DNA of 64,000 nt from Thalassotalea sp. 273M-4 (GCF_041410465.1 NZ_CP166961.1:1736001-1800000); one strand, 5' to 3'; shown: positions 37,695-47,051, counted from the first letter of the stretch. The notes: generated by a model not told the origin, from the letters alone. Numbers and translations: made by a program.

Positions 37695-37850
37695 TCAATG
37701 TTTAAACGCTAACATTATCATTTTCATCAATAGACCCACTTGCTGCATAAAACGCTTAATATAAAAAACCAGCCTAGTGCTTATCAACAACCATCGAAAA
37801 CCTTTAACGGATACTTCATGGTTTTATTGGCACTTAGAAAAGGAATTAAT

Positions 37851-38699
37851 ATGTACCTTGTTATGGTTAGACGCCTTTTTATTTTGACTCTATTATTGCC
37901 TTTTCAAAGTAACGCAGTAGACGTTGATATATCAACGACAGGGCTAACAAGCAAAAATACACACATTATTTATCACTGGATAGAGCATGGTTTAAGGTCT
38001 GTTGAAGGGACAATTGGCACGTTTCCTTTTAAGCGGATTAAATTTAATGTTTTAAAATCAACTGATCCGAGCCAATCTGTGCCTTGGGCACAAGTTATAC
38101 GTGGCGCACCTAATGAAATTAACTTATACATTGATATCAACGCCAGTTTAAGTGAGTTGATTGAAGACTGGACTCTTTATCATGAGATTTCGCACTTATA
38201 TTTACCCTACCTTGACTACCCTTCGTTTTGGCTTAATGAAGGATTTGCCACCTATGTACAATATATCGCGATGCTTAAAAGTGGGGTTTTGGGTAAAAGA
38301 GATTACCTTAAGCGGGTAAGACGCGGGTTGCAAAGTGGTGCAGCAATGACGAAGAAACTGTCGGGCAATCTTAGTTATGTCAGTGCAAACATGTGGCAAT
38401 TAAACGCTTATAAGCGAGTATATTGGACCGGAGCTGCTTTTTTTATGGAGGTAGATAAGCATCTGATTCAATCTGGCATAAGCTTATTTGAGGTTATTGC
38501 AACATACAGTGATTGTTGTTTAATGCACGAGCAGTTAGGTATCGACTTTATTCGGCAGTTAGACATTATTGCTCAGAGTGATATTTTTTATAAAACCTAT
38601 AAGCGCTATTATAAGCGTCAGACTTTCCCCTTAATAAGTCAAAACGATTTAAACGTGATCAGTAGCTATTATACCGAGGATCAAAGCTTTACTCGTTAA
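37851..38699 (+). CDS. Secreted gluzincin-like zinc peptidase
   Basis: The start at 37851 (MYLVMVRRLFILTLLLPFQS) has AAGGA 6 nt upstream and opens with a signal peptide (cleavage near SNA-V); a longer frame from 37740 has no signal. The 282-aa product carries H111-E-I-S-H115 in LYHEISHLYLPYLDYPSF and E130 in WLNEGFATYVQYIA. This is the HExxH...NEGxA pattern of M1/M61-like gluzincins, but the protein is far shorter than M1 aminopeptidases. Substrate is unknown. Its 3' end overlaps the convergent MDR gene by 11 nt. Confidence 0.78.
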   Translation: MYLVMVRRLFILTLLLPFQSNAVDVDISTTGLTSKNTHIIYHWIEHGLRSVEGTIGTFPFKRIKFNVLKSTDPSQSVPWAQVIRGAPNEINLYIDINASLSELIEDWTLYHEISHLYLPYLDYPSFWLNEGFATYVQYIAMLKSGVLGKRDYLKRVRRGLQSGAAMTKKLSGNLSYVSANMWQLNAYKRVYWTGAAFFMEVDKHLIQSGISLFEVIATYSDCCLMHEQLGIDFIRQLDIIAQSDIFYKTYKRYYKRQTFPLISQNDLNVISSYYTEDQSFTR

Positions 38700-39675
38700 T
38701 TGACAACACCACTTTGCCGACAGTTCGTTGTTTCGCTATGGATAATAATGCCTCTTTTAGATCTGTAAATCCTACTTTAGCCAGCTTAGGTACCCGAAGT
38801 TTCCCCTGCTCTAATAAGGCAGAAAATTCTTCTCCCGCCAGCACTAAGTCCGCCAACGCATCTTCACCATTTCGGTGACCACTGCCTAAACTTAATTGAT
38901 GAAAACTTAAGCCCTTAAGAAAAACATCTTGATATTTATCTGGTCTAACAACATCGACAAGTTCGACCATTTTACCTTCATAACCCAACGCATTTGCCAC
39001 CATTTGATCCGTTGGAATGCCTACTGTATCAACCCCCAAGTTTACCCCTTGGCCATTGGTTAGATCTCTTATCTGGTCTAATTCATCTTGTTGTTGATAA
39101 TCAATAATATGATCAGCCCCTAATGATTTAACAAAATCAAAATTACCCTTTGAGCAAGAAGCTATAATTGGCTTTAATTGAAAATACGCGGCTATTTGCA
39201 CCGCGAAGCTTCCTACCCCACCCGATCCACCAGCAATGAAAACCGACTGGCCTTTTCGACAACGCAATTTATCAACTAACGCTCGCCATGCTGTCCATCC
39301 GGCGCAAGGCGTCGCGGCGGCAACCGCTGAGTCAACATTTGGGTGAACAATACAACTGCGGGCATCTTGAACGCTGTACTGTGCAAACCCACCATGTTCT
39401 TTGAGCATGTCACCATGAGTTAAAACGTTATCGCCAATTTGCCATTGAGTAACATAACGCCCTTTTGCGATCACAGTTCCACTGACATCTAAGCCAGGCA
39501 CCCATTGTGCGTGCATGTTTGGAACCAATGATTTCCACTGTGTTATTTTGACATCAACAGGGTTTAGACCACAGGCATTTACCTGCAACAAAACGTCATA
39601 ATCTGAAGGCTCTGGTATTGGTTTATCGATTAAATCGAATGTATCGGTGCTCGGATCAAAGGAAAGCGCTTTCAA
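38689..39675 (-). CDS. Zinc-independent MDR oxidoreductase (quinone-reductase-like)
   Basis: A 328-aa medium-chain dehydrogenase/reductase. The N-terminal GroES-like domain reads VNACGLNPVDVKITQWKSLV and VPGLDVSGTVIAKG (about residues 32-72). The NADPH-binding loop is VFIAGGSGGVGSFAVQIAAY (about 145-164). The zinc-binding Cys/His residues of alcohol dehydrogenases are not in the usual places, so it belongs to the quinone oxidoreductase branch. It reduces a quinone or an enal/enone; substrate is unknown. Upstream about 200 nt separate it from the divergent acetyltransferase gene. Confidence 0.85.
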   Translation of the reverse strand: MKALSFDPSTDTFDLIDKPIPEPSDYDVLLQVNACGLNPVDVKITQWKSLVPNMHAQWVPGLDVSGTVIAKGRYVTQWQIGDNVLTHGDMLKEHGGFAQYSVQDARSCIVHPNVDSAVAAATPCAGWTAWRALVDKLRCRKGQSVFIAGGSGGVGSFAVQIAAYFQLKPIIASCSKGNFDFVKSLGADHIIDYQQQDELDQIRDLTNGQGVNLGVDTVGIPTDQMVANALGYEGKMVELVDVVRPDKYQDVFLKGLSFHQLSLGSGHRNGEDALADLVLAGEEFSALLEQGKLRVPKLAKVGFTDLKEALLSIAKQRTVGKVVLSINE

Positions 39676-39883
39676 GACTCCTCCAACTCAACGTTGTTCT
39701 ACTTATAAGCATTACATAAAACAATTTGCGCGCAACTTTAGGGGATTAAAATGTTGTTGAGTTTTTAACTCCATTTAACGAAATGATGTTTATTTCTCAA
39801 TGAGTAAGATAAAATTAGCAGATAGTGCACCAGCAAGGTGTTCGCGAAAAAAAGCATGATAATCGGCAGTTGTAGGGTGAGTT

Positions 39884-40456
39884 ATGAGCGAATATGAAAA
39901 AATGATCAACGGTGAAATCTTTGATGGGTCTGATCCCTATATAACAATGCTACGACAAGATGCGTTTGAATATTTGCAAAAAGTGAACCACACATCTGAT
40001 CGAGCATTAGCACAACAACACCTTTTTAAACTGTTAGATGTCGGTGAAAATTCGGTTATTTGCCCTCCATTTCATTGCGAATTTGGCAAACATATTCATC
40101 TTGGCAATAACAGCCTAATTAATATGGGCGCGATGATGCTAGATGGTGCTCATATCAACATAGGTAATCACGTATTGATAGCGCCAAATTGCCAGTTCTA
40201 TACGGCTTCGCATTCTTTAGATCACTTAAAACGACGACAATGGGAAACCTTTTGCCTTCCCATCACCATTGAAGATGATGTCTGGGTTGGTGGAAATGTC
40301 ATTATAAATCAGGGGGTAACAATAGGAAAAGGCAGTGTAATTGCAAGTGGCTCGGTGGTCAATAAAGACGTTCCGCCCTTCTCTTTAGTCGGCGGTATGC
40401 CCGCAAAAGTGATCCGTAAACTGTTGCCAGATGAAGCGAAGACTTCGCAACTTTAA
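39884..40456 (+). CDS. maa: Maltose O-acetyltransferase-like hexapeptide-repeat transferase
   Basis: A 190-aa acetyl-CoA-dependent O-acetyltransferase. The N-terminal helical Mac domain (MSEYEKMINGEIFDGSDPYI) precedes a left-handed beta-helix with hexapeptide repeats (INIGNHVLIAPNCQF, ITIEDDVWVGGNVIINQGVT, IGKGSVIASGSVVNKDVPP). The catalytic His is in YTASHSLDHLKR. The C-terminal GGMPAKVIRKL is typical of the Maa/LacA/NodL group. The acceptor sugar cannot be told. An AGGGTGAG ribosome-binding site precedes the ATG. It is monocistronic. Confidence 0.88.
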   Translation: MSEYEKMINGEIFDGSDPYITMLRQDAFEYLQKVNHTSDRALAQQHLFKLLDVGENSVICPPFHCEFGKHIHLGNNSLINMGAMMLDGAHINIGNHVLIAPNCQFYTASHSLDHLKRRQWETFCLPITIEDDVWVGGNVIINQGVTIGKGSVIASGSVVNKDVPPFSLVGGMPAKVIRKLLPDEAKTSQL

Positions 40457-40512
40457 AGCTAAACGGCTTAAAAAGAGACGGTGGCGCTAACCCAAATTAA
40501 AACCAAAGCAGG

Positions 40513-40974
40513 TTAAATCCAACGTCTTACCCGATCACAATAATCCAGATAGGCTTGGCCAAAGCGTGCTGTTAAAATACGTTCTTCAGGTTTTATTTGA
40601 AACACATTGATATAGAGAATAAAACCGACAATACCAAGGGATGCCCAAAGCGATGACAAATAAAGGGCAAAAGCGATAAGAAAAAATACCAAAGCCAAGT
40701 ACATAGGATTTCTTGAATAACGAAAAACCCCAGAGACAACCAAGGTTGAGGCTTGATCAGGTTGTAAAGGATTAACCGTGGTTTTGGCTAGCCTAAAATT
40801 TACCATTGCAACAAGCGCGATTATCGCCCCGGCGGCGATAAAGCTAACAAGCAAGCTAAGCTGAAGAGTTGCTTCGAGCATGAGGAGCTGATCAAACTTT
40901 GACAAGCCCCACATAATGACTCCAAACACCATCATGACAACAGGTGGGGGGATCCGGTTTTCGAGAAAGTGCAT
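40513..40974 (-). CDS. Isoprenylcysteine carboxyl-methyltransferase-like membrane protein
   Basis: A 153-aa inner-membrane protein with about four hydrophobic helices (residues 9-25, 33-58, 90-125). It has the ICMT/PEMT-family signature VSGVFRYSRNPMYLALVFFL (about 83-102) and C-terminal QIKPEERILTARFGQAYLDY CDRVRRW, which bind SAM. Bacterial members methylate unknown lipids or small molecules; this one has no informative partner. The ydcH-like gene lies just upstream on the same strand. Confidence 0.85.
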   Translation of the reverse strand: MHFLENRIPPPVVMMVFGVIMWGLSKFDQLLMLEATLQLSLLVSFIAAGAIIALVAMVNFRLAKTTVNPLQPDQASTLVVSGVFRYSRNPMYLALVFFLIAFALYLSSLWASLGIVGFILYINVFQIKPEERILTARFGQAYLDYCDRVRRWI

Positions 40975-41001
40975 ACAACGTCCCTGTATTTTAGTGTTTG
41001 T

Positions 41002-41244
41002 TTATTCTGCCTCAACGAGACGTTGATATAAAGAATCTTTTAACTCTGCTCTGTCGTGTTTTAGTTGATGCATTTCTGCATCATCTATGGGTGAACCATC
41101 TAACTCCAAGATCCGAATTTCTTTATCTAATGCATCGTACTTTTTATGGGCGTCAGCAAACGTTTCATCCTGTTTACTAAGCTTTAAAATACGTTCTTTG
41201 TGATCTGGAAATTCTTTCAGTAGAGAGTGGTTTTCACCTAGCAT
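41002..41244 (-). CDS. ydcH: YdcH family (DUF465) small coiled-coil protein
   Basis: An 80-aa two-helix protein: MLGENHSLLKEFPDHKERIL KLSKQDETFADAHKKYDALD KEIRILE, then SPIDDAEMHQLKHDRAELKD. The FPxxxxxI...F..L...Y..LD..I..IE pattern is diagnostic of DUF465. No enzymatic residues. It is widespread in proteobacteria with unknown function. It lies about 28 nt upstream of the ICMT-like gene and is probably cotranscribed. Confidence 0.88.
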   Translation of the reverse strand: MLGENHSLLKEFPDHKERILKLSKQDETFADAHKKYDALDKEIRILELDGSPIDDAEMHQLKHDRAELKDSLYQRLVEAE

Positions 41245-41420
41245 ATAAACCTCGTGTTTAATAAAATGTTTTCATTATGTACTGACTCAATGTTTTCAGT
41301 TACCAGTGCCAGCAGTTAAAATGTGTTAAATTTAAGCATATGCGATCAACCTAAATAAAGTAAAGGCGATAGTACATGTCGTTATTTTATTTGTACGTTG
41401 CAGTGATTAATTACACAAAT

Positions 41421-42212
41421 TTACCATAATGAAGCTTGTTTACGCGCTTTAATGGAATAAATGAGGGGCACGGTATGCCCATGATATTTTTTCACAAAAC
41501 CTTTGCCTTCAACCTGTTCTAAGCCTTCAAAACAATTGTATGGACTGTATTTATGCTCGTTAAATACCTCAACTTGCATGCCTGCGTTAATTAAGGCCGT
41601 GATCACTTCCGATAAGGCATGCGGCCACGTTACAACCGTTGATTGCGCACCATTACAGTTCTCAGTGTAGGTCTCTTCTTGTTCGATATCAGGCTCTGTT
41701 CGAAAAAAATAGTCATAGCCTGACAACACATCATTAAATGGATGAAATTCAACCAAAATAAGTTGGCCACCAGGTTTTAAAGCGCGATGAATCGTTTCGG
41801 CCCAAGCACTTAAATCCGGTAACCAGCAAAGGACACCATAGGAGGTAAAGACCAAATCATACTGTTGTCTATTGGTCTTACCAAAGTCGATGACATCAGC
41901 TTGAATAAATTGGGCAGCTAAACCTGTTTTTAGGCATAACTGTTGCGCGGCTTTTATCGCGCTTGCGGATAAGTCTACACCGGTAACATCCGCCCCTTTT
42001 CTCGCTAATGACAAAGAGTCTAGGCCAAAATGACATTGTAAATGCAGTACTTTTGCATTAACTAAATCGCCAAGCAATTCAAGCTCAATAGGATTTAATG
42101 TGCATGCGCCTTGTAAAAATCCGCCTACATCGTAAAATTTGGAGGCTAAATGAGTGGGCGTGCGCATATCCCATGCTTTTTGATTTATTGATAAATAGTC
42201 TGGTTCTGCCAT
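41421..42212 (-). CDS. Class I SAM-dependent methyltransferase
   Basis: A 263-aa cytoplasmic Rossmann methyltransferase. The SAM-binding motif I region is VLHLQCHFGLDSLSLARKGA DVTGVDLSA (about residues 55-83), motif II VIDFGKTNRQQYDLVFTSYG, and post-motif HRALKPGGQLILVEFHPF. The G-x-G-x-G of motif I is altered to C-H-F-G, as in a common bacterial subgroup. The substrate is unknown. It is monocistronic, separated from the upstream OsmC-YcaO gene by a strong terminator. Confidence 0.85.
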   Translation of the reverse strand: MAEPDYLSINQKAWDMRTPTHLASKFYDVGGFLQGACTLNPIELELLGDLVNAKVLHLQCHFGLDSLSLARKGADVTGVDLSASAIKAAQQLCLKTGLAAQFIQADVIDFGKTNRQQYDLVFTSYGVLCWLPDLSAWAETIHRALKPGGQLILVEFHPFNDVLSGYDYFFRTEPDIEQEETYTENCNGAQSTVVTWPHALSEVITALINAGMQVEVFNEHKYSPYNCFEGLEQVEGKGFVKKYHGHTVPLIYSIKARKQASLW

Positions 42213-42277
42213 CTTTAAACTTTACCTACCCTGCGTTTTATTGTTCTACTATCAGCGAGCTTTACTTTGCCTCATAA

Positions 42278-42306
42278 AAAAGGCCAGTTTTCTAAACTGG
42301 CCTTTT
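42278..42306. terminator. Terminator after the OsmC-YcaO gene
   Basis: A 13-bp stem aaaaggccagttt / aaactggcctttt (42278-42290 and 42294-42306) with a 3-nt loop. Reading on the minus strand it ends in a T tract. Confidence 0.88.
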
Positions 42307-42348
42307 ATCATATCAATTTTATATTTTGAAACAACGGTTTAAGCTACC

Positions 42349-44541
42349 TTAGCAAAATTTGTCGGCAACCTTTGCACGCGCACTGTGTAATTTTTTATAG
42401 CTTTCAATTAAACGTAAATGTTTATCTAACCCTTCTAATTGCATGCTGGTTTCAGTTAATCCATAAAACTTAACATCGCCATTAATTGAGCCGATCACAT
42501 TGTCAATAACCGATTCTGAGAACATACGTTTAAAGCTAAATAAGTAGTCTTCAATGTCCAGTTCGTCATTTAATGCCACTTCAAGAACCGCATGCATTGC
42601 TTGATAAAACAAGCCTCGCTCAACCGTATTGTCATTGTATTGTAAAAACTCTTCAACTTGTTCAATCGCTTCCTCAAGATCGCCAAGGGCAAGGTTAATT
42701 AAGATCTTAAGCTCCAAAATGGTTAATTGACCCCAAACTGTATTTTCGTCAAATTCAATGCCTATTAAAGTGCGAATATCAATATACACATCCAGTTGGC
42801 TTTCTTCTAAACGGTGTAATAAATCCGCAAGTTCTTCATCACTTAAGCGATGAATGTTTAAGATATCTTGTCGATAGTTCAGCGCTTTATTGGTGTTATC
42901 CCAAATAAGGTCTTCAACTGGGTACACTTCAGAGTAATCAGGCACTAAAATACGACAAGCCGTCGCGCCCAATTGGTCAAACACCGCGGTATAGACTTCT
43001 TTGCCCATGTTTTCTAAGATAGCAAACAAGCCGGCACTTTCTTCTTCGTTGGTGCCGGTAAAATCCCATTCGCAAAATTCATAGTCGTGTTTGGCACTGA
43101 AAAAACGCCATGAAATTACCCCTGTTGAGTCAATAAAATGCTCAACAAAGTTCTCTGGTTCTTGTACCGCCTGGCTATTAAACGTTGGCCGCTGAACATC
43201 GTTTAAACCTTCAAAACTACGTCCTTGCAACAATTCGGTTAAGCTACGCTCAAGTGCCACTTCAAAACTTGGATGAGCGCCAAAGGAAGCAAATACTCCG
43301 CCAGTTTTTGGGTTCATTAAGGTGACACACATCACCGGAAATTGACCACCTAATGAGGCATCTTTGACCACAATAGGAAAACCTTGTTTTTCGAGGGCGT
43401 CAATGCCTGCCAAAATACTTGGATATTTTTCGAGAACATGATCGGGGACATCAGGCAAGGCAATTTCTTGTTCGATAATTTGGCGTTTGACTGCGCGTTC
43501 AAAAATCTCGGATAAACACTGTACTTCGGCTTCATATAAATTATTGCCGGCACTCATACCGTTACTTAGAAATAGGTTTTCAATTAAATTAGAGGGAAAG
43601 TACACGGTTTCACCGTCACTTTGTCTTTTATAAGGAATTGAACAAATACCGCGATCGATTTTACCCGAGTTTGTATCGATTAAATTCGAGCCTTTTAATT
43701 CTCCATCAGGGTTATAAATCTCTAAACAATACGGATCTAAAATCCCCTCTGGTAATTCGTCATTAGGGCCTGGTTTAAACCATTTTTCATGCGGATAATG
43801 AACAAAATCACTGTTCGCAATTTCTTCGCCAAAAAATTGGTCGTTATAGAAGAAATTACAATTTAATCGCTCTATAAATTCCCCTAAAGCTGAACATAGA
43901 GCGCTGTCTTTGGTTGCCCCTTTACCATTAGTAAAACACATCGGCGAGGCGGCATCTCGAATATGTAAAGACCAAACATTTGGCACAATATTACGCCAAG
44001 ATGATACTTCAATTTTCATCCCCAAATTGGCCAATATCTCGGTCATATTAGCAATGGTTTGCTCTAGTGGTAAGTCTTTACCCAAAATGTAAGTACAGGC
44101 ATTCGCATCGTTTTCACTTAGCAACATGGCTTGGGCATTCGCTTCTAGGTTATCAACCGTTTCTATTTGAAACTCTGGCCCTGTTTGCACTACTTTTTTA
44201 ACCGTACAACGTTCTATTGAACGTAAAATCCCTTTTTTATCTTTTTCTGATAACTCTTCTGGTAGTTCAACTTGAATCTTAAACACCTGGTTATATCTAT
44301 CTTCTGGATCTACGATATTATTTTGAGAAATACGAATATTGTCGGTTGAAATATCACGAGATAAACAATAAACCTTTACAAAGTAAGCAGCACATAGAGC
44401 TGATGAGGCCAGAAAGTAGTCGAACGGGCTAGGTGCAGAGCCATCACCTTTATAACGAATAGGTTGATCGGTAATAACCGTAAAGTCGTCAAACTTCGCT
44501 TCTAAGCGCAGGTTATCGAGAAAGTTTACTTTGATTTCCAT
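42349..44541 (-). CDS. ycaO: OsmC-YcaO fusion protein
   Basis: A 730-aa fusion. Residues about 1-135 are an OsmC-like domain (GDGSAPSPFDYFLASSALCA AYFVKVYC with a conserved Cys; a second Cys in RSIERCTVKK), the fold of organic hydroperoxide reductases. Residues 150-730 match E. coli YcaO throughout: NVWSLHIRDAASPMCFTNGK GATKDSALCSALGEFIERLN, SNGMSAGN..EAEVQCLSEIFERAVK and SFGAHPSFEVALERSLTELLQGR. YcaO is an ATP-grasp-independent ATPase linked to RimO-dependent beta-methylthiolation of ribosomal protein S12. The start is the ATG at 44541; a GTG 15 nt upstream is possible. E. coli YcaO lacks the OsmC part. Confidence 0.92.
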   Translation of the reverse strand: MEIKVNFLDNLRLEAKFDDFTVITDQPIRYKGDGSAPSPFDYFLASSALCAAYFVKVYCLSRDISTDNIRISQNNIVDPEDRYNQVFKIQVELPEELSEKDKKGILRSIERCTVKKVVQTGPEFQIETVDNLEANAQAMLLSENDANACTYILGKDLPLEQTIANMTEILANLGMKIEVSSWRNIVPNVWSLHIRDAASPMCFTNGKGATKDSALCSALGEFIERLNCNFFYNDQFFGEEIANSDFVHYPHEKWFKPGPNDELPEGILDPYCLEIYNPDGELKGSNLIDTNSGKIDRGICSIPYKRQSDGETVYFPSNLIENLFLSNGMSAGNNLYEAEVQCLSEIFERAVKRQIIEQEIALPDVPDHVLEKYPSILAGIDALEKQGFPIVVKDASLGGQFPVMCVTLMNPKTGGVFASFGAHPSFEVALERSLTELLQGRSFEGLNDVQRPTFNSQAVQEPENFVEHFIDSTGVISWRFFSAKHDYEFCEWDFTGTNEEESAGLFAILENMGKEVYTAVFDQLGATACRILVPDYSEVYPVEDLIWDNTNKALNYRQDILNIHRLSDEELADLLHRLEESQLDVYIDIRTLIGIEFDENTVWGQLTILELKILINLALGDLEEAIEQVEEFLQYNDNTVERGLFYQAMHAVLEVALNDELDIEDYLFSFKRMFSESVIDNVIGSINGDVKFYGLTETSMQLEGLDKHLRLIESYKKLHSARAKVADKFC

Positions 44542-44556
44542 AGGATATATGTCCAC

Positions 44557-45116
44557 AGTGTTGCTGCTGTCGCAGGCGAATGAAGCAATTGTTGCAATTA
44601 ATGCACAAGATGTTCAAAAGGCGAAAGCCTAAGAGATTACGTTAGGGCTAATTATCGACTTTTTTTGGTAAATAGTCTTGGATTAATTACATTTTATTTA
44701 AAAACCGTAGCGTCTCAATGAATCATTTGAGTATTATTATTGAGATAAAAGCCACTGTATCGAGAACGTGCGTTATGCCCATATCGTTGAGCAAATACTC
44801 ACGTTAAAGTCATGCTATTTAAAATAGTCGGTTAGTATAGGTTGCGCTTTTAACCCTATCATTTGCATCCAATACAATAGTGCACTGATACAAATGAGCA
44901 TGTACCTAACTTTTAAAGTGTATATTGGATGTAATTTGCTGATAATAAGAAAATTTCGCGCTATCTAATTGGCGAATAACAGAAGCTCTTGTGCTACCAA
45001 CGACAAAGTTTTGCATAAGTAGACTACTTCTTTTCGCGCTTCATTAAACGCAAGCCCATAAGCCGTTAAGACCATGGCTACGCTTATGAATAGATAGCGC
45101 ATGTAAAGTGAGAGAT
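44557..45116. other. Intergenic region, nothing recognised
   Basis: About 560 bases between the OsmC-YcaO gene and yjdM. It contains no credible gene, tRNA, hairpin or repeat that I can see. The promoter of the OsmC-YcaO gene should lie at its left end. Confidence 0.45.
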
Positions 45117-45452
45117 TTAGGCTTTTTTAACGAATTTCGCAGTCACCATCATTTCTCCGATACCATCGACTTTACAATCTAATTCATGATCTTTTTTGTC
45201 GAAGATTCGTCTGATCGTTGCTTTCGTACCAATTTTGATCACTTGCGAGCTACCTTTGATTTTTAAATCTTTTACAACCGTCACTTTATCACCTTCGGCT
45301 AACAAGGTTCCGTTCACATCTTTTACCGAAATAGTGTCTTCTTCTTGAATTTGATTTGGGTTCCACTCATGAGCACATTCAGGGCAAATTAAGAGCTCTT
45401 GATCTTGGTAAACGTATTCTGATTTGCAATTTGGGCAAGGAGGTAATGACAT
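45117..45452 (-). CDS. yjdM: YjdM/PhnA zinc-ribbon protein
   Basis: A 111-aa cytoplasmic protein. The N-terminal zinc ribbon (PPCPNCKSEYVYQDQELLIC PECAHEW) is followed by the PhnA-type SH3-like domain: SVKDVNGTLLAEGDKVTVVK DLKIKGSSQVIKIGTKATIR. Once called alkylphosphonate uptake protein PhnA, it is now regarded as YjdM, of unclear function; no phosphonate genes are near. Alone on its transcript. Confidence 0.93.
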   Translation of the reverse strand: MSLPPCPNCKSEYVYQDQELLICPECAHEWNPNQIQEEDTISVKDVNGTLLAEGDKVTVVKDLKIKGSSQVIKIGTKATIRRIFDKKDHELDCKVDGIGEMMVTAKFVKKA

Positions 45453-45545
45453 AATGACATCTGTATCTAATGAATTTGTTGGCTATTGTAATGTCTCTTT
45501 AAGCAAATATCGAGCGAATTGGTGACTGAACTTATTGCGATAACA

Positions 45546-45597
45546 AAAAAAGATACCATCCTTAAATTTAGATCTAACTAATTTAAGGATGGTATCT
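45546..45597 (-). terminator. Terminator with unusually long perfect stem
   Basis: A 17-bp perfect stem agataccatccttaaat / atttaaggatggtatct (45551-45567 and 45581-45597) with a 13-nt loop. On the minus strand it is followed by seven Ts, so it ends the rhombotarget lipoprotein transcript. Confidence 0.88.
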
Positions 45598-45623
45598 GTA
45601 CTATTGCTAAGGTGATAAAATAA

Positions 45624-46466
45624 TTATCTCTTTTGTTTAAGAAAATGCTTGAATCCAACTTTAGCAATTAATGAGCCCATAAGAAGCGCCAGCCACCAGC
45701 TTGTGAGGGAGCCACCACTGTAACCTTTTTTAAGCGTCACTTTTGCAATATTCTCTTCTTTGACTCGTGTTTTAAATCGTGCCAATTCTTCGTTTAAATT
45801 CAGCACCATATCATCAACGGCCACGGTAAAACTTTTCATCGACTTTTGTTGTATGGTTTTGTCGACTTTAATCGCAGTGCTACTATCTTCTACTTTGTTG
45901 ATCCCAGGTGCTCTAAACAGCATTTTTCGACTTTTTATATCAAATACAGCGGTATCAACAAACGTTTGTATCACATTGTCATTTCCCGGGATTAAGTACA
46001 TGCCAACAATGCTCCAATACAACACTGCGGCTTTATTCTCATAGGACTTAGTGACTTGGTCGTAAGATACCAATGCCATCACCTCTACATCATAAAGACG
46101 TGAAATTTGTTCTAAGCCGTCAAAGCCACGAGTACCTGTTAAATAAGTTGAAGGAATAACGTCAATGCTTTCAATGTAATCATATTGCAAGAAAGAAGCT
46201 TTCACTTGTTCGAGTAGTTTTATTTGTTCTGCATTGGGTAAATGATTAGCATTATTTGTTGACGGTACAAAGGCTAGACCCACTCTTACTGGTAGGTTTA
46301 AAGTGGGTGTTTCCGCTTTATGCTCCACCCGACTTTGCTGATCTGGGTACAAGTAATTGATCAAACTACTGGACACCGTTTTTTTATTGCTGTTTCCGCT
46401 AACAAAAGCACTACAAGCTGTAAGGCTTAGTATCGATAGCAAGCAAATCAATAGCTTTATTTTCAT
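45624..46466 (-). CDS. Rhombotarget lipoprotein
   Basis: A 280-aa lipoprotein with both an N-terminal lipobox (MKIKLLICLLSILSLTAC) and a C-terminal sorting tail: KKGYSGGSLTSWWLALLMGS followed by a basic end (KHFLKQKR). This double-signal layout defines the rhombotarget lipoprotein family, thought to be processed by rhombosortase. The central part includes VRVGLAFVPSTNN, DYIESIDVIPSTYLTGTRGF and DVEVMALVSYDQV, family-like segments of unknown function. No rhombosortase gene is in this window. The gene is transcribed alone and ended by a strong terminator. Confidence 0.85.
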   Translation of the reverse strand: MKIKLLICLLSILSLTACSAFVSGNSNKKTVSSSLINYLYPDQQSRVEHKAETPTLNLPVRVGLAFVPSTNNANHLPNAEQIKLLEQVKASFLQYDYIESIDVIPSTYLTGTRGFDGLEQISRLYDVEVMALVSYDQVTKSYENKAAVLYWSIVGMYLIPGNDNVIQTFVDTAVFDIKSRKMLFRAPGINKVEDSSTAIKVDKTIQQKSMKSFTVAVDDMVLNLNEELARFKTRVKEENIAKVTLKKGYSGGSLTSWWLALLMGSLIAKVGFKHFLKQKR

Positions 46467-46653
46467 TATTTTCCCTTTTAAATTAGTAGGATAAATGCAT
46501 TAACACATTTTACTTTACTGTATCCAATTAAAATAACAATAAAAATATCACCTGGCTTTTTTAGGTTAGGCTATCAATTATAAATGATTAGGTGAAATGA
46601 GATAAGCTCGAACTTTCAAAGTTGAATACGACATTAGTACTTTGGCATAAACC

Positions 46654-46977
46654 CTATAAATAGTCGGTAATTTTAACCGCTAATAAATAAAGTTCATTAC
46701 TCTCAGGTGTGCAGCGAAGGACAATGCCTTCGCAGTCAGATATGGACAATGGGTTTTCTTCTTGCCACTCAAAGTGCACCCTTAATCGTTGTCCTGTTTC
46801 GACAGGGTGTTCAACTTCAAGGGCAAGACCACACTCACTTACATCTCGACAATTAGCAAATGTTTCAATGTTTTCGGCATCATCAAGAAATAACAGCCTA
46901 ACCTGATGATTTAACATGGTCCGAAACGCATTGCGATGCTGTTGATTTTTTTGTGAACAGTTATTCATATAAAACAC
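46654..46977 (-). CDS. PilZ-domain protein
   Basis: A 107-aa single-domain protein. The PilZ c-di-GMP-binding elements are an N-terminal Arg motif (QHRNAFRTML, about residues 14-23) and the loop RDVSECGLALEVE (about 44-56), which matches the (D/N)xSxxG consensus. EGIVLRCTPESNELYLLAVK is the final strand pair. It probably responds to cyclic di-GMP; the output partner is unknown. MNNCSQK, 9 nt downstream, is an alternative start. Confidence 0.82.
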   Translation of the reverse strand: MFYMNNCSQKNQQHRNAFRTMLNHQVRLLFLDDAENIETFANCRDVSECGLALEVEHPVETGQRLRVHFEWQEENPLSISDCEGIVLRCTPESNELYLLAVKITDYL

Positions 46978-47051
46978 ACACTATGATCTTTAAATCAGTT
47001 ATAGGTAGAGCTTCGACTCTTGTCAACTTTTGCTGTGTTTACAGGCATATA

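Noticed and set aside
45117..45452. Phosphonate catabolism gene phnA
   Set aside because: The YjdM family was misnamed historically; no phn genes are nearby.
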